The translations under genes were made by a program, and so were the position numbers. From Spongospora subterranea (lineage: Eukaryota; Endomyxa; Phytomyxea; Plasmodiophorida; Plasmodiophoridae), in contig OUQQ01000504.1 of NCBI GenBank assembly GCA_900404475.1, positions 1 through 27,993 on the forward strand: DNA of 27,993 nucleotides, given 5' to 3'. The first letter of the stretch is position 1. Every line of letters begins with the position of its first letter. Positions 10,590 to 19,949 of the stretch are shown piece after piece. The notes under the pieces are model-generated. The model saw only the letters and a list, made by a program, of their open reading frames with translations. It did no database searches and was not told the origin of the DNA.

Positions 10590-12170
10590 TCACATGATCG
10601 TGCAGAACTTGACCGCTCTTCTACAACGACATGATCTGACTGGAGGACGTTGGGCCGAAATATCCCTTAACTCAGTTAACGAGGTTAATGGCGCTTGATC
10701 CCTGACCTGGGTGAAGTTCAGGTTCAGGGACTGGAGCGAGGAACACGACGCCAATGGCGATAGGTCGTGGACGATCGTCCCCGAGAGGTCCAGCGACAGC
10801 AGATTGGGACACGACGATAACGGGCTGATATCCGATATCAGACGATTGTTGGACAGATCGAGGTGCTCCAGATGGGTCAACCCGCGTACGAACGAGATAT
10901 CGCTGAGGAAATTCGGCATGCGATTGCGACACCGTTCAACACGACCGAGACGGATCCAACGAAGACGATGGCAATTGGACAACCACGACACGTTGATGAG
11001 ATTGATGCAATAACAGCCGATGATGTCGAGCCGTTCAAGACGGGGGCAATGGCGGCCGATCGGGCCCAGATCCAGATCGGTGCTGTACGAGTGGAGGGTC
11101 AGGTCGAGGAGATGGGGACAGGACCCGATCGGGGACAGATCCTGGATCGCCTGATGGCGCTTGTCCTGGAGGAACAGCGCGTTGAGATCGGGGAGCGAGC
11201 TGATCGCCTTGATATCGCTGATCGAGGTCCTGGAGACGTCCAAGGACACGAGGCGTTGACAGGCGCCGATCGGGTCGATGGACGTGATATGGGGCGACGC
11301 CCTCATATCCAGTCGGGTCAGCGATGGAATTCGGGACAATGGGGTGATGTCCGATAACGACGCCATTCGCTGCATGATCAGGGTCGATAGCGATCGACAA
11401 GACGGCAGGGGATCGATATTCATCAGCAATGGACTTCCGCTGAGATCCAGATAACGGATCGATGGACACGACGTCAAACCGCTCAGATCGGTTATCGACG
11501 TATCGATCAGGTGCAGATCGGTCAGGTTGAAATTGTCAAGCCGATGGAGGAACAGCTGAGTGTTTAAGGTGAGGAACTTGTGGCCTTGGGCGCCCTTGAT
11601 CGACAGGAATCGTATCGATTGGGATACGGTGGAGATGTCGATCTCCCATGGGGAGTTGATCGATATCGACGTTAATGACGGCGATGGCGACAACCGACTG
11701 AGATTGATGGTCGACTGGGCCAGGAGCGTTAACGACGTCAGTTTGGTCATCGTCGATAAGGGCGATAGGTCGTATTTCCCTAACAGATCGAGATCGAGAG
11801 CGGTGATATTGGCCAACAACGCCAGGAACTTGATCTCGTGGGCCTGGCGAACAACGACCGACAGTTTGGTGAGGTCAGGAATGGCGATCAGGGTCTGGTA
11901 ATCGCCACCCGATAGACGACACCGTTTGAGGTTGAGACTGGACAGGTTTCGATAGACCGATAGGACGTCGATATCGAACCGGGTCGACAAGATCGTCAAC
12001 TCCCTGACATTGACATAACCGAACTGGTGCAATGCTTGGCAGACCCGCATGAGGGCGCCGCAGATCATCTGGGACGAGAAATACGACCAGATAATGGTGG
12101 ATGGCTCCCCTGAACATCGCGACAGGAGCTGGACGAGCTGGTTAGGATGGGGCGGTGATGATGAACCCAT
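10590..12170 (-). CDS. F-box-like, leucine-rich-repeat protein with CaaX end
   Basis: A single 526-aa open frame with no intron, unusual among these neighbours. The start is the ATG at 12170-12168. Residues about 13-48 (QLLSRCSGEPSTIIWSYF, then MRVCQALHQF) have the spacing of a degenerate F-box: hydrophobic helix, IWSYF, MICGAL, VCQAL. Then come about 15 short leucine-rich repeats of the SDS22/internalin style, for example LEHLDLSNNRLISDISPLSS and LLSLDLSGTIVHDLSPLASC. The end, VRSCRCRRAVKFCTIM, is basic with extra cysteines and a CaaX box; Met at the last position favours farnesylation. If the F-box is real, the architecture is that of FBXL2/FBXL20 adaptors, which recruit membrane substrates to SCF ubiquitin ligases. 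LRR and CaaX are seen directly; the F-box is an inference. Divergent from MNS1. Confidence 0.85.
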   Translation of the reverse strand: MGSSSPPHPNQLVQLLSRCSGEPSTIIWSYFSSQMICGALMRVCQALHQFGYVNVRELTILSTRFDIDVLSVYRNLSSLNLKRCRLSGGDYQTLIAIPDLTKLSVVVRQAHEIKFLALLANITALDLDLLGKYDLSPLSTMTKLTSLTLLAQSTINLSRLSPSPSLTSISINSPWEIDISTVSQSIRFLSIKGAQGHKFLTLNTQLFLHRLDNFNLTDLHLIDTSITDLSGLTSCPSIRYLDLSGSPLLMNIDPLPSCRSLSTLIMQRMASLSDITPLSRIPSLTRLDMRASPHITSIDPIGACQRLVSLDVSRTSISDIKAISSLPDLNALFLQDKRHQAIQDLSPIGSCPHLLDLTLHSYSTDLDLGPIGRHCPRLERLDIIGCYCINLINVSWLSNCHRLRWIRLGRVERCRNRMPNFLSDISFVRGLTHLEHLDLSNNRLISDISPLSSCPNLLSLDLSGTIVHDLSPLASCSSLQSLNLNFTQVRDQAPLTSLTELRDISAQRPPVRSCRCRRAVKFCTIM

Positions 12171-12501
12171 CACGATCGAGATGATTGGACATCGACCAAT
12201 ATCCGCCTAAAATTCATGGAATTCGGAGTCCGGTGAGAGAGATTATCCCCCGATCGGGGGGAACATATCGCCACCCCGATTCCCCCGATAATCAACCCGA
12301 TTGCCAATTATTGTGTGTGATGAACTCCCCTCACCCCCTGAGACGGGTTGTTCCAATCGCATCTGGCCATATTCCTGGCGATAAAATACTACACTAGATC
12401 AGGTCCCGAGACCGAACGAACGGAATCCAGTACAGTTTTCGGTCGATCCCGAGATATCGTGACCAGCGGGGCGTCGGGAGGCGGCGGCGGCGGCGGCGGC
12501 A
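12171..12501. promoter_or_regulatory. Divergent promoter region, F-box/LRR and MNS1
   Basis: 331 bp separate the two start codons, which point away from each other, so both promoters must lie here. It contains a perfect 14-bp palindrome at 12247-12260 (five C, GATC, five G). A GGC trinucleotide run (about 12479-12500) ends one base before the MNS1 ATG. No TATA box is evident. Regulation is not otherwise readable. Confidence 0.5.
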
Positions 12502-14277
12502 ATGGCGTGGAGATCGGGGCGGTCATTCGAGCAGCGTATGATGGCGGAACGACAGACCGAAGCCGAGATAATGAAACTCGCTGATACATTGAAGGCGCAT
12601 GAAGGTATTAAAGCTGAGGTGATAGATCGTGGAATTCGACCAGCGACACACTCCCTCTGTGATATTGATCCTGGCCCAGGTCCTGTCTGAACGACGAGTT
12701 GAGCAGATGCGGCGCGATCGTCTGCGCCGGTTACGACAGGCGGAAACCAAGCAAGGCGCGATGCTTGAACAGAAAATGAGGCAGGAATATGAAGGGAAAT
12801 TACTGGATGAACAGCAGAACCGGTGAAATGGGGTGGCGATTGGGAATATGAGGAAGGATTATTGAGTTTGGGAATAACAGATTAGTGGCTGAACTGCAAC
12901 ATCGCAAATCGAAACAATCCAGTGAAGATGCGCGAATCCGACGATTGTGCGAACAGAGCGAAGAGCTTCGAGCGCTGTCCGATAAATTACAGGCCGCTCA
13001 GATGAACTTTGAACGGAAAGCGCAGATCGAGGGGAATCTGCAGAGTAAAAAGGCGAAGGCTGAGGAGGAGGTATTCGATAGGCGATGATCGATCGAAGTG
13101 AACGAATACGAGTGTGTGTTCAGGTCCAACTTGAAGCTAAACTGGCACATGAGAGGGAACAGGCCGAGAAATATGAGAAGGAGCGCGTGCAAGGACGGCA
13201 ACAGAATATGGGGAATCTGAAGGAGGATCTAGATAAACAGATACTGGATCTGCAGAGGAAGAAACGGATGGCCTTTGAGGAGTTCCTAATGGAGAAGCAG
13301 CAAGTTGATGAAGTTGTTCAACGCGTTCTCCATCAAGAGCAACAGTAGGATTCAGTGTCGCCATGTTCGACCATCGGATTCCTAATTGATATGTGTGTCA
13401 GGATGGAAGAGGAGAAAGCGCAGAAGAGGGCCGATCTGCGAGAAATGCTGCACAAGTATGAGGTCGAGAGAAGATCGCTGAAAATTCGTATGAAAGAGGA
13501 CGAAGAGGCTGAGTTGAACCAGATTCACGAATGGGCCAAAATCCAGGAGCAACGCCTGTCGGAAATGGCGACGAAGAAAGCACTCCATCAAGAACGAGAG
13601 GTAATGCCCCGCGAATTTCGATTGGCGGTTTCGTCGGTACTGAGAGATGAACAGGCGGCGAAATACGATCGTGTCGCCGCCGGAATGGATCAAGCCCGAA
13701 AGGAACAGGAGGAGACCGAACAGCTCTTGATCGAGATGTTCATCCAGGAGGCGGACCAGAAGATCGAGGAGGCAGCCAGGGCGAGGGAGTCGCGACGTCT
13801 GGCCCTGAGACAGGAGATGATCGAGGGACACCGGGTCCAACAGATATTGACCGAGAGGAAGAGGTGTCAACAGAAGGAGCAAGAACAGGTAAAGGATCTG
13901 TTCACAACTGACGACATTGCCCTAAACCATGTGTGGCGAAGGCGCTCAGGGTGCAAATGATGGCCAAGTTTGCTGATGATGATCGCATCGAGCAGATGAA
14001 TGCCGAGAAGGCGCGCCGAGCGAAGATCGAACATCATCGTGCGGTGCAGCGGATGCTGGAAGAGCGCCGCGCCCTGTTCGAGAAGGAACGGGGCGAGGAG
14101 ATACAGGAACACGAGCGCGAGATGGAGGAGGAGAGCCAGCGCCTGCAGATCGTGGAGCGGGAACGGGAGCGGATGCTGGTCGAACATGCAAGGAAGCTAC
14201 GAGACTATCTACCTCGTGGGGTATTGCGAAATGAGAAGGATCGCCAATTGGTGTTCGGTCAGGAACATTCCAAATGA
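12502..14277 (+). CDS. MNS1: MNS1, axonemal doublet microtubule inner protein
   Basis: A filamentous protein lining the lumen of ciliary doublet microtubules (the family includes algal FAP127), needed for stable motile axonemes. Six exons: 12502-12618, 12680-12822, 12881-13070, 13124-13344, 13402-13888 and 13942-14277, giving 497 aa against 495 in human. Introns are 53-61 nt and all frames close. The product is almost entirely Glu/Lys/Arg helix of the trichohyalin-plectin-homology type. The C-terminal third is diagnostic: MMAKFADDDRIEQMNAEK, HHRAVQRMLEERRALFEKER and ARKLRDYLPRGVLRNEKDRQ track MNS1 residue by residue. LSDKLQAAQMNFERKAQI matches its N-terminal part. The start follows a GGC run and is the first ATG in frame. 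A two-residue-different N-terminus cannot be excluded. Confidence 0.93.
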
Positions 14278-14403
14278 TTCGGTCGATATTTATAAACCGT
14301 GTAATCTATTGTGATGAGGATCGGTAGCCAGCGGGAAACGGCTGGATATATATTCGAAAGCCATATGAATGTAGTGATGATATAGCTAATGAGGTGGAGG
14401 AAC

Positions 14404-14837
14404 CTATCCTCTATCTGATAATGATGATCCACAATGGCTTATCGCTTCAACCCATTTGGCGCGCTCCTCTGATGAGGAAGCGAGCAGATATAGGGTTAAT
14501 TCGCTATCGGCGCTGATGATTTTGAATGTGAATCGCTCCTTGCTCGCATTGGTATCCGCTAGCATCACGATGCTGTTCAGCAGATTGAACTCGCCTCTGG
14601 GTATCAGGTCGCTCTTCCTCTAAAAACAATTTTAGACTCGATACAGGAACTAAACAATTCGGTTCGATTACCGTGAAATAAAACAGTTTGCTACCTTGGA
14701 TAACAAAATACCTAATCGCCTTTATTTAGACAGATCCATTTTTAGCCCCATCAAGTTGACCGCTACCTTCTGCACCATCCTCGACGAAGTCGATCACGGC
14801 TTTTGGCAATTGGAGCTTTTTGAAGAAACCCATCCAT
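14404..14837 (-). CDS. Small single PH-domain protein
   Basis: Pleckstrin-homology domains bind phosphoinositides or proteins at membranes. Three exons, 14837-14767, 14711-14672 and 14619-14404 (introns 55 and 52 nt), give 108 aa, which is a PH domain and little else. The order is textbook: MDGFLQKAPIAKS (first strand), RRGWCRRYFVIQGSKLFYF (strands 2-3), PRGEFNLLNSIVML, RFTFKII, LTLYLLAS, and the C-terminal helix SSEERAKWVEAI with the invariant Trp. Basic residues flank the first loop, so lipid binding is plausible, but I cannot call specificity. It is tail-to-tail with MNS1 (126 bp between stops). No other domain is visible, though a further upstream exon is possible. Confidence 0.88.
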
Positions 14838-15114
14838 TGCAATAACAGTCATATATATATATTGTAGTGATATCTTATCAGTGAACTATGTATGTCAACA
14901 AATATCGTCCTCGTCGGTGGGATAAAAATATTGTTGGGGTGATGGCTTGCAGATCCGGGTTTGTCTCCCTGAACATGGATGGCTGCTCTGCCCTCAGTCG
15001 TCAGGGTTGAGCTTCACCCATCCACTGCTTGAGTTGGCCTGGCAGGTTTAACACTGTAGAGTGACTCGGGCACACAGTCACCGCACCGCCGTCGGGCTGA
15101 CTGCAGAGTGACTG
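14838..15114. other. Intergenic, no gene seen
   Basis: Upstream of the PH gene. It has a short AT microsatellite (about 14851-14862) and, from about 14990, GC-rich sequence related in style to the tandem repeat that follows. No coding signal. Confidence 0.5.
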
Positions 15115-15323
15115 GTGGAGTGGACCACCAACCGACCGCACATTGTGACGCCCCTGACTGAGGGTAGGGAGGGACCCCGTCAGGACATCACGTACTGTAC
15201 AGTTATTCGCACTCTACCGGTATTGCCTAACAGTGTGGAGTGGACCACCAACCGACCGCACATTGTGACGCCCCTGACTGAGGGTAGGGAGGGACCCCGT
15301 CAGGACATCACGTACTGTACAGT
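15115..15323. repeat. 120-bp tandem repeat array, left part
   Basis: The sequence from 15115 repeats exactly 120 bp later. Positions 15115-15203 and 15235-15323 are identical, and the second copy then runs into the unsequenced gap. The unit begins GTGGAGTGGACCACCAACCG and is GC-rich. It has no spacer-like unique DNA, so it is a satellite or minisatellite rather than a CRISPR. Open frames across it come from the repeat and N run, not from a gene. Confidence 0.93.
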
Positions 15324-15897
15324 NNNNNNNNNNNNNNNNNNNNNNNNNNNNNNNNNNNNNNNNNNNNNNNNNNNNNNNNNNNNNNNNNNNNNNNNNNNNN
15401 NNNNNNNNNNNNNNNNNNNNNNNNNNNNNNNNNNNNNNNNNNNNNNNNNNNNNNNNNNNNNNNNNNNNNNNNNNNNNNNNNNNNNNNNNNNNNNNNNNNN
15501 NNNNNNNNNNNNNNNNNNNNNNNNNNNNNNNNNNNNNNNNNNNNNNNNNNNNNNNNNNNNNNNNNNNNNNNNNNNNNNNNNNNNNNNNNNNNNNNNNNNN
15601 NNNNNNNNNNNNNNNNNNNNNNNNNNNNNNNNNNNNNNNNNNNNNNNNNNNNNNNNNNNNNNNNNNNNNNNNNNNNNNNNNNNNNNNNNNNNNNNNNNNN
15701 NNNNNNNNNNNNNNNNNNNNNNNNNNNNNNNNNNNNNNNNNNNNNNNNNNNNNNNNNNNNNNNNNNNNNNNNNNNNNNNNNNNNNNNNNNNNNNNNNNNN
15801 NNNNNNNNNNNNNNNNNNNNNNNNNNNNNNNNNNNNNNNNNNNNNNNNNNNNNNNNNNNNNNNNNNNNNNNNNNNNNNNNNNNNNNNNNNNNNNNNN
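15324..15897. other. Assembly gap (574 N)
   Basis: A run of 574 undetermined bases bounded on both sides by copies of the same repeat. The gap is therefore most likely a collapsed repeat array, and its true length is unknown. Confidence 0.98.
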
Positions 15898-16000
15898 AGT
15901 GGACCACCAACCGACCGCACATTGTGGCGCCCCTGACTGAGGGAGGGTCCCCGTCAGGACATCACATTCGCACTCTTCCGGGATTGCCCAACGGTAAACA
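15898..16000. repeat. Degenerate repeat copy, right of gap
   Basis: 15898-15965 matches the 120-bp unit (AGTGGACCACCAACCGACCG onward), with a substitution and a missing block of several bases in its middle. The trailing part to about 15995 resembles the unit's CACTCTACCGGTATTGCC segment. Its divergence marks the edge of the array. Confidence 0.8.
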
Positions 16001-16578
16001 CATTCGAACGTTGCTGACAATACCACACTTGCCAATGAACATCTTGCGATTTTCTGATTGACATGACGTAGTTGCTCTTTGATAATTGTTAACCTGTTTA
16101 GTGTTATTTAGGTTGAAGTACAATAAAAAAGAACCGTCGGCGGTGAACTGAAATTTCAACTCTTGCTACAATCCGCCCTTAGACGTTATGTTTCCTTGTT
16201 GCACTTTCTTGTGCGCTTTTGCTCAAATCACCGTTCAATCATAGTTGGACGTGTAATTCATCTTGTCTTGATTATTCCGAGGCAATAGGATTGACACAGA
16301 AAGCACTGTTGTTCCTAGCCATGCTGGTGTCACGTTGTAAAATCCGTACCGTACTGGGTACTGTGCAGTCAGGTAATGGGGACCATCTGCGCGGTCACGT
16401 AAGTCTGTGCAGTCAGGGGTAATGGGGCGCAGCTGTCGCAGCATTACTCCCTATTAGGTACTCCACTGGACCATTTGCGCGGTCACGTATGTACTGTGCA
16501 ATAAGTACCGTGCAATCAGGTGTAATGGGGCGCAGCATTTTGACACTTTGTTGTCAATAACAACATCAAGGTCTAGGG
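16001..16578. repeat. Non-coding stretch with imperfect GC-rich repeats
   Basis: No gene is supported. Within about 16342-16535 two imperfect copies of a segment occur, sharing GCGCGGTCACGTA, GTACTGTGCA and GTAATGGGGCGCAGC. They share short words with the 120-bp repeat and with a patch near 18,050-18,185. This looks like a dispersed repeat family. The YHM2-type gene starts just after it. Confidence 0.6.
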
Positions 16579-17787
16579 ATGATATCGTCCGGATATGCTC
16601 AACCAATCAATGGTCGTGTCGCACTCAGCAAACCACCAGGCAAGCAGAACATCACATGGGGAAATTTATTCATTGGAGCGTGTCTACAGACGTTTGAAGT
16701 ATCGTCGTTCGGTATAGTTTGTCGATATCATCGTCTCCTCGATTCATTTACCAAATTCAGGCCAGCCGTTTGAAGTTTTAAAGACTCAGATGGCAGGTAT
16801 TTCATACAGTGTGCTCGGTACAATCAGTTTATGATTTTGCTACAGCGAACCGAAACGATAACCTGAGATCTTCTGTAATCAAAATCTACCAGCGTGGTGG
16901 AATATTGGGTTTTTGGCAAGGCCTGCTCCCTGTTCGTGTGCAAATTTCACCAAACTACGGGTTCTGACTCTCGACAGTGGGCATTAATCGAAGCATCAAC
17001 GAAAGGCGCCGTCCTTCTGTTCACAGCGACTGAAGTTAGCTATCAGGCCCAGTTAAGAGCAAATGTCTGCGCATTCTGTATTCATTATTTGACGCTGATA
17101 AAAGTGAATTAGGCATCCCCTTCAGCAGCAGGATTGCTAGGGGGCATCTGCGGCGGTTTTGCACAAGCCTATACAACCATGGGGTTTTGCACTTTTATGA
17201 AAACAGTGGAAGTCACGAGGCAGAAAAGTTCAACGGGAGATCATGCCAATACTTTTGCAGTCGCCAAAGAGATTCTTCGTCGCGATGGAGTTAGAGGTTT
17301 AAACAAGGGAGTCACTGCTGTTGCACTTCGACAAATGACGAATTGGTAGCTTCATCGTGACGATAAACGGTTGCATTAAACACTGATTCAGGGGATCTCG
17401 GCTTGGGATCGCCCGATTTACTGAAGGTTTGATGGTTCGAGGCGACAGTTCTCGCCAGTTGACCGTTCTGGAAAAGATCGGCTCGTCAGCAATAGGAGGG
17501 GCTCTTGCCTGCTGGAATCATCCGCTTGAAGTATCAATGCCGCTTGAGTGTCCATCATCTATTAACAGGGTATCACGCAGGTGGTCCGCGTCGAAATGCA
17601 ATCCTCTCTGAAGGATTCAAACCGGCCTGCGAATCTGAATGTTTTATCAACCGCTCGTTATATCTATCACACTAATGGAGTCAGGGGATTCTATCGTGGC
17701 GTATTACCACGAATTGGGCTTTCCGTTTATCTGACTATATTGATGGTTTTCGGCGGGGATGAACTCAGATCACGATTCACCAAATAA
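16579..17787 (+). CDS. YHM2: YHM2-type mitochondrial citrate/oxoglutarate carrier
   Basis: Member of the mitochondrial carrier family. Yeast Yhm2 exchanges citrate for oxoglutarate across the inner membrane and also binds mitochondrial DNA. Seven exons: 16579-16711, 16761-16796, 16846-16931, 16978-17064, 17113-17345, 17392-17530 and 17581-17787 (306 aa, yeast 314). Introns are 46-50 nt, tightly uniform. Near-identity blocks to the YHM2 subfamily: GNLFIGACLQTFEVSSFG, GQPFEVLKTQMAANR, GGILGFWQGLLPWALIEAST, KGAVLLFTATEV, TMGFCTFMKTVEVTR, RGLNKGVTAVALRQMTNWGS, CWNHPLEVVRVEMQSS and RPANLNVLSTARYIYHTNGV. These are more specific than generic carrier signatures, so the subfamily call is firm. Substrate is inferred from family. 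It lies right after the repeat zone, with no clear regulatory motif. Confidence 0.95.
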
Positions 17788-18458
17788 ATTGGGACGAGTT
17801 TTTTCTACAATTGTTGATACATTCCGCGATTGGGCACAGGTTTCAGTAGCAGGAGCGATGAAACAATTGAAACAACTATTGAACGATCAAATTACGGTAT
17901 ATTCTGTTATCAGCTGCTCGGTTCAACGATGTAAGAACTGGGCATATTTACCTCCATTTCTATCAAGCGACTCAGGAAAACGCTAAATTGGCTTTCACAT
18001 CGAAGCAAATTGATATCAATTGAATACTGAAAACTTACTCATAACGTGACATGCTGTCGTACCCAACATCAGAGTCAACCCGCCGCACAACCGTCAGGAA
18101 CCCCGTACTGTATGGTGGGCCGCGCGCCCAATATGACGACTGACGACCCCCTAATCCCTATGGCGAACTACCGGACTGTACCGGTAGAAATTTGGTAGAT
18201 TTCATCCAGAACCAGATCTGCATTCTGATCGCCATAACGGCGAGAGGATGTACGAGACAAATTCCTGTTAGACATTTCCAAGCGGCCTTTGCAGAGATGG
18301 ATCAAACAAGCAAAATTGGAATGCCATGTTCCTACTTCAGCAATTGACCGCAGCGCCGAATGGATCAGCGACGCCCGGGGCTTTACAAAAAATGGTGTGA
18401 AAACAAGGATACTCATCGTCACGACGCGCGAAGGTATCAAGAATAGGCCAGCCTACGC
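17788..18458. other. Unresolved stretch with GC-rich repeat
   Basis: 17788-18050 shows no convincing coding. 18050-18185 is GC-rich and shares words such as CCGTCAGGA and CCCCGTACTGTA with the 120-bp repeat. From 18,210 to 18,460 three frames are open: a plus one ending GVKTRILIVTTREG that could splice (18436-18480) to a stop at 18525, another plus frame (NQICILIAITARG), and a minus one (18440-18168). I cannot decide between them. Confidence 0.4.
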
Positions 18459-19196
18459 TCATTTCAGCAATTCTTCAGGTATACAACGTAATGAATTTGC
18501 AGACTTGACCATCATGAAACTTTAGAAATCAGAGATATCAGTTAGGCAGAATATACCACAAGGATTAGTTGAAGAACAGTACCGCGAGCAGAAATCATGA
18601 AGGACCAAATGCTCTTTGTTGTTTTGAAATGACAAAACTTCGTCAGTTTTGGATATGAAATCCATTCGTGTATAGACGGGTGGTCTCCAATTGATGCTTG
18701 TAATCGCATCCCGGGGCAGATCCTCGCTCATCATCTCGATGCAATTGAGCATCATGGCTGATGCCATTAAGATAGCGTCCTGATCACGCTTTTGCGGCGG
18801 AAATACAGATGCACTTCAATGGCTATCTTTATGGATGGTGGAATCAAATGTACCGATCTCTGTTTTTTTTAACTTTTCCAAAGGATTAGATGCGAATGTT
18901 ATAAACGATGGTGACGACAAATATCTTCAGAAAATGCAACAACGTTGTGTTTGGCCCGCTGTTAGAAGAGACGTTAGACTAAGATGTATATCGAGTGGAA
19001 CAACTCCTGTGGCTTCCCCGATATGCACCCAGAGTTGAGCGATGCCGTTGATTGCCGAGTTGATCTTCCACCATTGCTGTAAGAATGGGCTACTGCACCA
19101 TATTCTGATTGCATTGTTGACCTCAACCACCTTTTTTCGCATTGCGAGTGCGCCTCGTTTCTTTTCGTTTACTCTCTCAATCGGCTGGATTTTGGC
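18459..19196 (-). CDS. Unrecognised gene, partly resolved
   Basis: Two minus-strand blocks look coding. The upper block opens after a TTTAG acceptor at 19197 (first internal ATG 19142) and reads PIERVNEKKRGALAMRKK, then SSPFLQQWWKINSAINGIAQ and LWVHIGEATG. The lower block reads DAILMASAMMLNCIEMMSED and continues to HDFCSR. A 60-nt intron (donor GTACTG) then joins it to FMMVKSANSLRCIPEELLK and a stop at 18461-18459. Both blocks are in the same frame, with two stops between them (about 18,800-18,940), so at least one intron there is unresolved. I recognise no domain. Upstream lies the 110-bp foldback. Confidence 0.35.
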
Positions 19197-19226
19197 CTAA
19201 ACAACATGCCGTCTGCCTACTCTCAA

Positions 19227-19336
19227 ATAAAATCATTTCGTTGCGTATGTAATATGAACGGTTTTCACGCAAACGACATCGCGATGACGTCCTTTTGCGT
19301 GAAAATCGTTCAAAATACGCAACGTGATGATTTTAT
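19227..19336. repeat. 110-bp foldback inverted repeat
   Basis: Two 55-base arms meet at CATCGCGATG (19277-19286) with no loop. The left arm starts ATAAAATCAT and the right arm ends ATGATTTTAT. Along the arms CGTTGCGTAT, GAACG and TTTTCACGCAAA match their reverse complements, with a few substitutions and indels that balance in length. It would form a long hairpin. A foldback or MITE-like element, or a regulatory structure, is possible. It lies between a minus-strand and a plus-strand gene. Confidence 0.9.
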
Positions 19337-19436
19337 CTATAGGACAGCAATGGGGCAATAGCAGCTCGCTGCGTTTTGAGAGAAATATAGATAGACCTTC
19401 ATCAATGCTTGCAATCAGATCAAGTTAGATTTACCG

Positions 19437-19904
19437 ATGTTCCGTCGCATGTTTGAAATGCTAGGGATGGAATTGTTTACCAATAATCTATCAACACAAA
19501 CGTGTTTTCCAGAAATTACAGAGTACCCTAAGTCAATATCTGACGCTATATACCTACAAAACGCTGGTTCACAAGACGTTCGTGGACCCAAAGGATTATT
19601 CCAATTGAGGCAGAGCGTTGCAACGCTGAATGAACACCTGCAACAGAATGGGTCATTTATTAGCCTAATTTCAAATCTGTCAAAGGTTGCTGTAGTATTG
19701 GTCCTTCATTGCTGCAGTTGCTGGAGCTTGTGTGTATCAATCATGTGTGCGCCTGATTCGTATAGTATCATCGTTGACCAAATATGGGTCGTTTTCCATG
19801 AGCACTCTGATTCGAACCGATACCGCTGGATGTTCAGAATGGCGATCGCTTGGGTACGTCAGTCGAAAGTTTAATTGGCCAATCCGGAATCCTGTCGTAT
19901 TATG
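19437..19904 (+). CDS. Unrecognised short gene upstream of CFAP210
   Basis: An ATG at 19437 opens a frame with protein-like composition (SATTLNEHLQQ-type helix near the end: SVATLNEHLQQN). After a candidate donor GTCATT at 19652 and the acceptor TGTAG at 19695, it would continue GIGPSLLQLLELV and stop near 19756, about 90 aa. Another frame after the same acceptor reads SFIAAVAGACVYQSCVRLIR, membrane-segment-like, and runs to a stop at 19903, but I find no donor that joins it cleanly. No family recognised. It ends under 50 bp before the CFAP210 ATG, which is tight for separate genes. Confidence 0.3.
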
Positions 19905-19949
19905 AGGTAAACAATATGCTCATTGATCTCATGCAATTCAAAAACTGAT

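Noticed and set aside
10711..11901. Several plus-strand frames of 100-164 codons
   Set aside because: Antisense to the leucine-rich repeats; they arise from the GATC-rich composition.
13615..13665. Extra intron in MNS1 starting at GTAATG
   Set aside because: Removing it breaks the frame, and the retained segment aligns with the family.
15115..15323. CRISPR-like array
   Set aside because: The 120-bp unit repeats head-to-tail without unique spacers, and the DNA is eukaryotic.
15115..16035. Long open frames of 200-270 codons across the gap on both strands
   Set aside because: Nearly all of their length is undetermined bases (N); the real bases are tandem repeat.
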